Source: Hungatella sp. UBA3402
Lineage (GTDB): Bacteria > Bacillota > Clostridia > Lachnospirales > Lachnospiraceae
NCBI GenBank assembly: GCA_002358555.1
Contig: DEPC01000193.1
Coordinates: forward strand, 1-30,657
Length of the DNA stretch: 30,657 nucleotides
Direction: 5' to 3'
Each line of letters starts with the position of its first letter. Positions within the stretch are counted from its first letter, which is position 1. A program made the position numbers and the translations under genes. Below, one piece after another: positions 25,759 through 30,657 of the stretch. The notes under the pieces were generated by a model, which did not search any database, had not been told where the DNA came from, and worked only from the letters and a program-made list of their open reading frames with translations.

Positions 25759-26360
25759 CTTTGACGGCCTCCTATAGCCTGTCTCTTGGCAGCTTCAAGA
25801 AGTTCTACAAAGGTATCAGCCTTGGATACAGCTTCGGCTCCAATGCCAGATTTCGTGCTGACAATTCTGTTGGTGAGCAGGGTGGGCATGGAGACTTTTT
25901 TGCCATCTAGGTAAAATACAAAACGGATTCCGGTCATTGCTGAGGCAATAGTGCGCATCCGGTCAATCCGTGAAGCATTAAAAATCTGAATTTTAAGAGG
26001 ATTATAGGCAGAAATAAAACCAATCATTCCATTTTCGACATCTATGTATAGAATACCTCCCCTTCCTTTAAAAGAACTATTAAATTGATATGGAAGCTGA
26101 TGGACTCCTTTGGCAGTTCGTTTTACAAAAAATGAAGTCAGATTTCCATATGCAATCATCATGATTAGAAAAAAACCTATCATAAGCATAAATATAACCG
26201 TCAAATTCAATAATACATCAATTCTGGTAATACTGTCCATAGCAATACATATGATAAGGGATATCAGAAAAGGTAGACCAACCTCTAACCCTAGAACAAG
26301 AAAGATAAAAAAGCTTCCAACTCGTTCAAATTTAGCAGTTTCATTTTTTTCCATACTCAA
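25755..26360 (-). CDS. Two-helix membrane protein with cytoplasmic beta-rich domain, function unknown
   Basis: 201 residues from TTG 26360, seven bases after GGAG; an ATG six bases later is the alternative but is thirteen bases from that site. Two membrane segments (GSFFIFLVLGLEVGLPFLISLII; LLNLTVIFMLMIGFFLIMMIAYG) precede a domain with GGILYIDVENGMIGFISAYNP and IRFVFYLDGKKVSMPTLL, which could be a PH-like fold, judged by eye. It is the first gene of a three-gene operon with the Cys4 and extracytoplasmic-domain proteins. Confidence 0.65.
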   Translation of the reverse strand: MSMEKNETAKFERVGSFFIFLVLGLEVGLPFLISLIICIAMDSITRIDVLLNLTVIFMLMIGFFLIMMIAYGNLTSFFVKRTAKGVHQLPYQFNSSFKGRGGILYIDVENGMIGFISAYNPLKIQIFNASRIDRMRTIASAMTGIRFVFYLDGKKVSMPTLLTNRIVSTKSGIGAEAVSKADTFVELLEAAKRQAIGGRQR

Positions 26361-26384
26361 TATAATACTCCTCTCTTTTTTCTA

Positions 26385-26762
26385 GAAAATAGCAGATAAT
26401 TATAGAGTTTGATTTGATACGATTTGCTTTTAGATTCAAGCATAATGTCCAGGAACTCCATAAAAAAGTATAGCATTTTTTGCAAATAATTACAATCAAT
26501 TATTATAAAGATTATTATGTTTTAAAAGTTAAAAAGGGCAAATTAACTGCTAATATTAATCATAAAAATCCAAACTTGCTATACTCAGACAAAGGATTTT
26601 TTATAGGATTTTGACATTTTGATTTAAGTGAAGTGTATTTGAAAACCGCTTTTTAGCAGATATATGTTACAATCTGCGAGAGGTTTGGTGCAAATGAAGG
26701 AGGTAGAAAAGTACAGAAGCCATATAGAATTAAAATGGAGAAAGAAACAAATTATAAAAATT
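26385..26762. promoter_or_regulatory. Intergenic region upstream of the clpB promoter
   Basis: A/T-rich and divergent between the three-gene operon and clpB. It contains an extended -10 (TGTTACAAT, 26665-26673). CTGCTAA (26547-26553) and TTAGCAG (26653-26659) are copies of the half-sites of the clpB operator. Nothing else was recognised. Confidence 0.35.
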
Positions 26763-26805
26763 TTAGCAGTCAAGGCTTGACACTGCTAACAATATATGTT
26801 ATAGT
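26763..26805 (+). promoter_or_regulatory. clpB promoter overlapped by a CIRCE-like operator
   Basis: TTGACA (26777-26782), 17 bases and TATAGT (26800-26805) form a near-ideal sigma-A promoter. Over the -35 lies TTAGCAGTC (26763-26771), nine bases, CACTGCTAA (26781-26789). The 9-9-9 layout equals the HrcA-binding CIRCE element (TTAGCACTC, nine bases, GAGTGCTAA), with a paired C-to-G change at arm position 7; eight of nine arm positions pair. Heat-shock repression by HrcA is the likely reading. Confidence 0.7.
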
Positions 26806-26861
26806 TCTTATAGAACAAATAAAACAAATATATTAAATCATGTTCCAAAGGAGGAGCAGAT

Positions 26862-29441
26862 ATGAATATCAATAAATTTACGCAAAAATCCATAGAAGCA
26901 GTACAAAACTGCGAAAAGTTAGCCTATGAGCATGGCAATCAACAGCTAGAGCAGGAACATTTACTTTACAGTCTTCTGACTCTGGAAGACAGCTTGATAC
27001 GCAAGCTTATTACTAAGATGGATATTTCAGCAGAGATGTTTACAAATGAGGCAGAGCAGGCAGTCAATCGTCTTACAAAGGTAAGCGGAGGCGGACAACT
27101 GTATGTCAGCAATGATTTGAATAAAGTCCTCATCAATGCAGAAGATGAGGCAAAGGCCATGGGGGACGAGTATGTTTCTGTAGAACATTTATTCTTATCC
27201 TTGATAAAGCAGCCAGATAAGACAATAAAAGAGATGTTTCGGCAGTATGGTATCAATCGAGAGACATTTTTGCAGGCCCTTACTACAGTAAGAGGAAATC
27301 AGCGGGTGGTCAGCGACAATCCAGAAGCTACCTATGATACTTTAGAGAAATATGGTTATGATTTAGTGGAGCGTGCCAGAAATCAAAAGTTGGACCCTGT
27401 GATTGGCAGAGATGGTGAGATTCGCAATGTTGTACGGATTCTGTCAAGAAAAACGAAGAATAATCCAGTGCTTATCGGAGAACCAGGCGTGGGAAAGACG
27501 GCTGTAGTAGAAGGATTGGCACAGAGAATTGTTCGAGGAGATGTCCCAGAGGGACTTAAAGATAAAAAGCTGTTTGCCCTTGATATGGGAGCACTTGTGG
27601 CAGGAGCAAAGTATCGAGGAGAGTTTGAGGAACGTTTAAAAGCTGTATTGGAGGAAGTGAAAAAAAGCGATGGACAGATTATCCTTTTTATTGATGAACT
27701 GCATACCATTGTAGGCGCAGGAAAAACAGAAGGTTCCATGGATGCAGGCAATATGCTTAAACCTATGCTTGCCAGAGGAGAGCTTCACTGTATTGGAGCT
27801 ACTACCTTAGATGAATACCGAAAATATATTGAAAAGGATGCAGCTTTGGAACGGCGTTTTCAGCCTGTCATAGTGGAAGAACCTACAGTGGAAGATACGA
27901 TTTCCATTTTAAGAGGTTTAAAGGAGCGATATGAGGTATTTCATGGCGTAAAAATTACGGACTCAGCTTTAGTATCTGCTGCTATATTGTCAGACCGTTA
28001 TATTTCCGACCGTTTTCTGCCAGATAAAGCGATTGACTTAGTAGATGAAGCTTGTGCTATGATTAAGACAGAGCTGGATTCTATGCCTACCGAGCTGGAT
28101 GAACTCTCCAGAAGAATTATGCAGATGGAGATTGAAGAGGCAGCTCTTAAAAAGGAGACAGACCGTTTAAGCCAAGATAGATTGGTAGATTTGCAGAAAG
28201 AACTGGCAGAATTGCATGATGATTTTTCTATAAAAAAGGCTCAATGGGAAAATGAAAAATCCTCGGTAGAAAAGCTTTCTTCATTAAGAGAAGAAATTGA
28301 GAATACAAACAGGGAAATTGCCCAGGCCCAACAAGAGTATGATTTAAACAAGGCGGCTCAGCTTCAGTATGGAAAGCTTCCTGAATTGCAAAAACAGCTT
28401 TTAGCAGAGGAAGAGAGAATAAAGACCCAGGATTTAAGCCTGGTACACGAAAATGTAACAGATGACGAGATTGCACGTATTATTTCCAGATGGACTGGAA
28501 TTCCGGTATCAAAATTGACAGAAAGCGAGAGAAGTAAAACTCTGCATTTAGATGAGGTGCTGCATCGCCGAGTGGTTGGACAAGACGAAGGAGTGGAGAA
28601 GGTGACAGAAGCCATTATCCGTTCCAAAGCAGGAATTAAAGACCCAACCAAACCTATTGGCTCGTTTTTATTTTTGGGACCTACAGGTGTAGGAAAGACC
28701 GAGCTGGCAAAAGCTTTGGCAGAAAGTCTATTTGATGATGAGACCAATATGGTTCGCATTGATATGAGCGAGTATATGGAGAAGTATTCTGTTTCAAGGC
28801 TTATCGGGGCTCCTCCAGGATATGTAGGATATGAAGAAGGAGGGCAGCTGACAGAAGCAGTGAGAAGAAAGCCATATTCAGTTGTACTTTTTGATGAGAT
28901 AGAGAAAGCACATCCTGATGTATTTAATGTATTACTGCAGGTGCTTGATGATGGAAGGATTACAGATTCACAAGGACGTACGGTAGATTTTAAAAATACT
29001 ATACTAATTCTTACATCTAATATTGGTTCATCATACCTTCTTGATGGCATTACAGAAGATGGAAGTATAAGCGAAGATGCACAAGATATGGCAATGAGTG
29101 ATTTGCGTGCAAGCTTCAGGCCGGAATTTTTAAACAGGCTGGATGAAATAGTTATGTTTAAACCACTGACTAAAGATAATATAAGTGGTATTATAAATAT
29201 ATTAATGGAAGAGTTAAATAAAAGGCTTGCAGATAAAGAGATTAAGGTACAGCTTACAGATGCAGCAGTAAAACTTGTGGCTGATGAAGCATATGAGCCA
29301 AGTTTTGGTGCACGTCCTTTAAAAAGATACCTGCAGAAGAATGTTGAAACACTTATGGCAAGGGAAATTCTTGGTGACAAAGTAAGGGCAGGTGATACAA
29401 TAATAATTGATAATTTAGGAGGAAAGCTTGGAATAATGTAA
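26862..29441 (+). CDS. clpB: ATP-dependent disaggregase ClpB
   Basis: 859 residues, normal length; ATG seven bases after AAAGGAGG. Domains: N-terminal substrate domain (about 1-150, with two similar repeats), AAA-1 with Walker A GEPGVGKT (about 206-213) and Walker B LFIDELHT (about 276), the long coiled-coil middle domain characteristic of ClpB (about 400-525), and AAA-2 with Walker A GPTGVGKT (about 606-613) and VVLFDEIEKA (about 672). With DnaK it pulls apart heat-denatured aggregates in the cytoplasm. It stands as a single-gene unit with a CIRCE-like operator and a strong terminator. Codon choice changes in the last 450 or so bases (more CTT, ATA, GGT; no ATC), possibly marking recombination. 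Confidence 0.95.
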   Translation: MNINKFTQKSIEAVQNCEKLAYEHGNQQLEQEHLLYSLLTLEDSLIRKLITKMDISAEMFTNEAEQAVNRLTKVSGGGQLYVSNDLNKVLINAEDEAKAMGDEYVSVEHLFLSLIKQPDKTIKEMFRQYGINRETFLQALTTVRGNQRVVSDNPEATYDTLEKYGYDLVERARNQKLDPVIGRDGEIRNVVRILSRKTKNNPVLIGEPGVGKTAVVEGLAQRIVRGDVPEGLKDKKLFALDMGALVAGAKYRGEFEERLKAVLEEVKKSDGQIILFIDELHTIVGAGKTEGSMDAGNMLKPMLARGELHCIGATTLDEYRKYIEKDAALERRFQPVIVEEPTVEDTISILRGLKERYEVFHGVKITDSALVSAAILSDRYISDRFLPDKAIDLVDEACAMIKTELDSMPTELDELSRRIMQMEIEEAALKKETDRLSQDRLVDLQKELAELHDDFSIKKAQWENEKSSVEKLSSLREEIENTNREIAQAQQEYDLNKAAQLQYGKLPELQKQLLAEEERIKTQDLSLVHENVTDDEIARIISRWTGIPVSKLTESERSKTLHLDEVLHRRVVGQDEGVEKVTEAIIRSKAGIKDPTKPIGSFLFLGPTGVGKTELAKALAESLFDDETNMVRIDMSEYMEKYSVSRLIGAPPGYVGYEEGGQLTEAVRRKPYSVVLFDEIEKAHPDVFNVLLQVLDDGRITDSQGRTVDFKNTILILTSNIGSSYLLDGITEDGSISEDAQDMAMSDLRASFRPEFLNRLDEIVMFKPLTKDNISGIINILMEELNKRLADKEIKVQLTDAAVKLVADEAYEPSFGARPLKRYLQKNVETLMAREILGDKVRAGDTIIIDNLGGKLGIM

Positions 29442-29466
29442 ATTACTAAAATCCTGAAGTTAAAAT

Positions 29467-29504
29467 AAAGCCATCCATTGCTATATAAAGCAATAGATGG
29501 CTTT
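29467..29504. terminator. Bidirectional terminator between clpB and the LRR pseudogene
   Basis: Arms 29467-29482 and 29489-29504 match at 15 of 16 positions around a six-base loop, with TTTT on the + side and TTTATTTTA on the minus side. The reading frame of the LRR remnant on the minus strand runs into the hairpin and stops in its loop. Confidence 0.85.
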
Positions 29505-30400
29505 TGCCATGCTTTGTCCTGTAAAATCAACATTTACAAGAGTGTCCCTGATTGTAGAATATTTTATAAAAGATGCTTTAGTATACTTGTTATATTCAAT
29601 ATTTTCACCAAGAAGAATATCATTCATATAAGTACAGCCTGTAAATGTATATTGACCGATATCTTTAGCTCCACGTATATCTATATCTTCTTTAATGGCA
29701 GTATTGCCCATAAAAGCTTCATTTCCTATAGTTTCCACACTTGCTATAGAGACAATTTTTAAGCTGGTGCAGTTTGTAAAAGTTCCGTCATCTACTGTCT
29801 TTAAAGTATCTATAGAAATAACTTTTAAAAGCCTGGAAGCACCATTAAATGCATTATTTCCTATTCTGGACGCCCTGCCTGTTTCAATAAGCTGGATATC
29901 CTGCATATGGTTTGTGTCTTCGTCTGTGCTCCATGTAGGCAGATTGGTTATATCAAAATCAGGTATTTCACAATTACCAGTAAATTTTATCTCTCCAATA
30001 TCATCACGGTATTCCCATTTATAATATCAGTATTTGCTGGGTTCCAAACTAAAATTTCATAATTCTGTTTCCATTCATATTTATCTGGGTTTTGTTCTTC
30101 CTCCGTTTTATATTTTTTTGTTCCGGTTCAGCCATTTTCCCAGCCTTGGGATTCTTCGGTTTTAAATATTGCCAGTCCGCTATTATCATTCTTAGTTCCA
30201 TTTTCATATAAAGAAGTATTTTCTGCAATAAGACAGTCTATAAGAGAAGCATAAGCCACTCCATGTTATGTAAAAGATGGTGTATTACCATAAAAAAGAA
30301 GTTTAGTTATTGAAGAATTACGGTAAACAGCATACTTCTCCAAAGTTGTTACAGATGCAGGAAATCTCAGTTCTGATAAAAGTTGTAAAGTGTTGATGTG
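29481..30400 (-). pseudogene. Decayed BspA-type leucine-rich-repeat surface protein
   Basis: Read on the minus strand, the 3' part (29906-29481, extending open to 30026) has LRR_5-type repeats: RIGNNAFNGASRLLKVISIDTL, TVDDGTFTNCTSLKIVSIASV, TIGNEAFMGNTAIKEDIDI, DIGQYTFTGCTYMNDILL. Upstream sequence continues in another frame (ELRFPASVTTLEKYAVYRNSS, NYEILVWNPANTD) but is broken by a one-base frameshift near 30026, a TGA at 30130-30128 and a TAA at 30268-30266. The frame ends at about 30400, beside the TnpW-like gene, so the signal peptide and N-terminus are missing. Intact relatives are secreted or wall-attached proteins. The gene is probably dead and truncated. Confidence 0.8.
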
Positions 30401-30402
30401 GA

Positions 30403-30567
30403 TTATTTATGATTTTTTTCAAGGCACTCATTGATAATCAGCTTTTGTACTCTGTCTTTAAAGGTTTTGTCAGTGTCTTTAATGAAATGTACTTTGACGG
30501 TATAAGTGGTATTCCCCAACTTTCGCTTGAAACTGTGGGGCTGTTGCCCGTTTCTGGTTTCTGCCAT
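30403..30567 (-). CDS. tnpW: TnpW-like small transposon-encoded protein
   Basis: 54 residues from ATG 30567: it starts MAETRNGQQPHSFKRKLGN and continues TTYTVKVHFIKDTDKTF, KDRVQKLIINECLEKNHK. The pattern (basic start, GNTTYTVKVHF strand, then a helix with KLI.NE) fits TnpW, a small protein of unknown role carried near one end of Tn4451-type elements moved by large serine recombinases. The start has only a weak GAG-type site. An element end probably lies between this stop codon and the LRR pseudogene. The rest of the element would be beyond the right edge. Confidence 0.65.
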   Translation of the reverse strand: MAETRNGQQPHSFKRKLGNTTYTVKVHFIKDTDKTFKDRVQKLIINECLEKNHK

Positions 30568-30593
30568 ATTCTCTGCTCTTTTGCAATAAAATA

Positions 30594-30619
30594 GAGCGCA
30601 TAGGCTTTTCTATACGCTC
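30594..30619. other. Hairpin upstream of the TnpW-like gene
   Basis: GAGCGCATAG (30594-30603) and CTATACGCTC (30610-30619) form a 10-bp stem with one G-T pair and a six-base loop. On the minus strand it is followed by a T-rich stretch and then, after about 27 bases, the TnpW-like ATG. It could be the terminator of an upstream mobile-element gene or an attenuator. Confidence 0.5.
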
Positions 30620-30657
30620 TGACGCTGTGTTACTTATTCAGTTGTGATTGTGGTAAT

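Noticed and set aside
26694..26780. 28-codon ORF ending inside the clpB operator
   Set aside because: It has a weak GAGAGG site, but it overlaps the operator and -35, is very basic and has no recognisable homology; a leader peptide is possible but unsupported.
28364..29533. 389-residue open frame antisense to clpB
   Set aside because: It is a Ser/Leu-rich shadow of the clpB codon pattern, with no ribosome binding site and no domain.
30128..30130. TGA in the LRR remnant read as tryptophan
   Set aside because: TGA ends other genes here, and a TAA and a frameshift also interrupt the remnant, so recoding is not needed.
1..30657. CRISPR arrays, tRNA and rRNA genes
   Set aside because: I looked for regularly spaced repeats, cloverleaf arms with CCA ends and rRNA core sequences and saw none; this was by eye only.

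Overview
The window looks like a chromosomal segment of a low-to-moderate-GC Firmicute, most likely a gut clostridium of the Lachnospiraceae type. The reasons are strong AGGAGG-type ribosome binding sites, A/T-rich codon use (GCA, GGA, AGA), a ClpB gene behind a CIRCE-like operator, and cell-wall-binding-repeat and leucine-rich-repeat surface proteins. The species cannot be named from sequence alone. No rRNA or tRNA gene and no CRISPR array was seen.

Left edge (1-772): the 3' part of a BsuBI/PstI-family type II restriction endonuclease; its start and its partner methyltransferase would lie outside the window.

Polysaccharide locus (774-15194, all +): a likely sigma-A promoter whose -10 lies in a perfect inverted repeat leads into eleven co-oriented genes. 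They are a VioA/DesI-like sugar-nucleotide aminotransferase, a DPM1-type GT2, a MOP-family flippase, a rhamnosyltransferase-like GT2, a DUF2304 protein, a DUF2142 protein, RfbC, an ABC-2 permease (Wzm), an AEC-family carrier, a Wzt ATPase with a carbohydrate-binding tail, and a 1334-residue multidomain protein (methyltransferase, kinase-like region, coiled coil, GT2, GT4). The layout fits a rhamnose-containing or amino-sugar-containing surface glycan that is built in the cytoplasm, capped, exported by Wzm/Wzt and perhaps decorated outside the membrane. RfbA, RfbB and RfbD are absent here and must be encoded elsewhere.

Middle (15195-19043): a YkgJ-like cysteine-cluster protein, a MATE transporter, a small four-helix membrane protein and a lipoprotein, with IS-end-like inverted repeats between them.

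Regulator/surface pair (19044-21445, -): a MerR-family regulator lies upstream of a secreted protein made almost wholly of cell-wall-binding repeats. Between them is a textbook MerR promoter with a 19-bp spacer containing a dyad. The regulator has its own TTGACC promoter and a long, foldable leader.

Iron region (21704-24480): feoB and feoA on the minus strand, separated by a counter-transcribed small exported membrane protein with its own promoter and terminator. Upstream of feoA is a three-gene operon of membrane proteins of unknown function (24565-26360, -).

Right end (26385-30657): clpB with a CIRCE-like operator over its promoter, a shared terminator, a decayed BspA-type leucine-rich-repeat gene, and a TnpW-like 54-residue ORF. 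The last suggests that the window runs into the end of a Tn4451-type mobile element.
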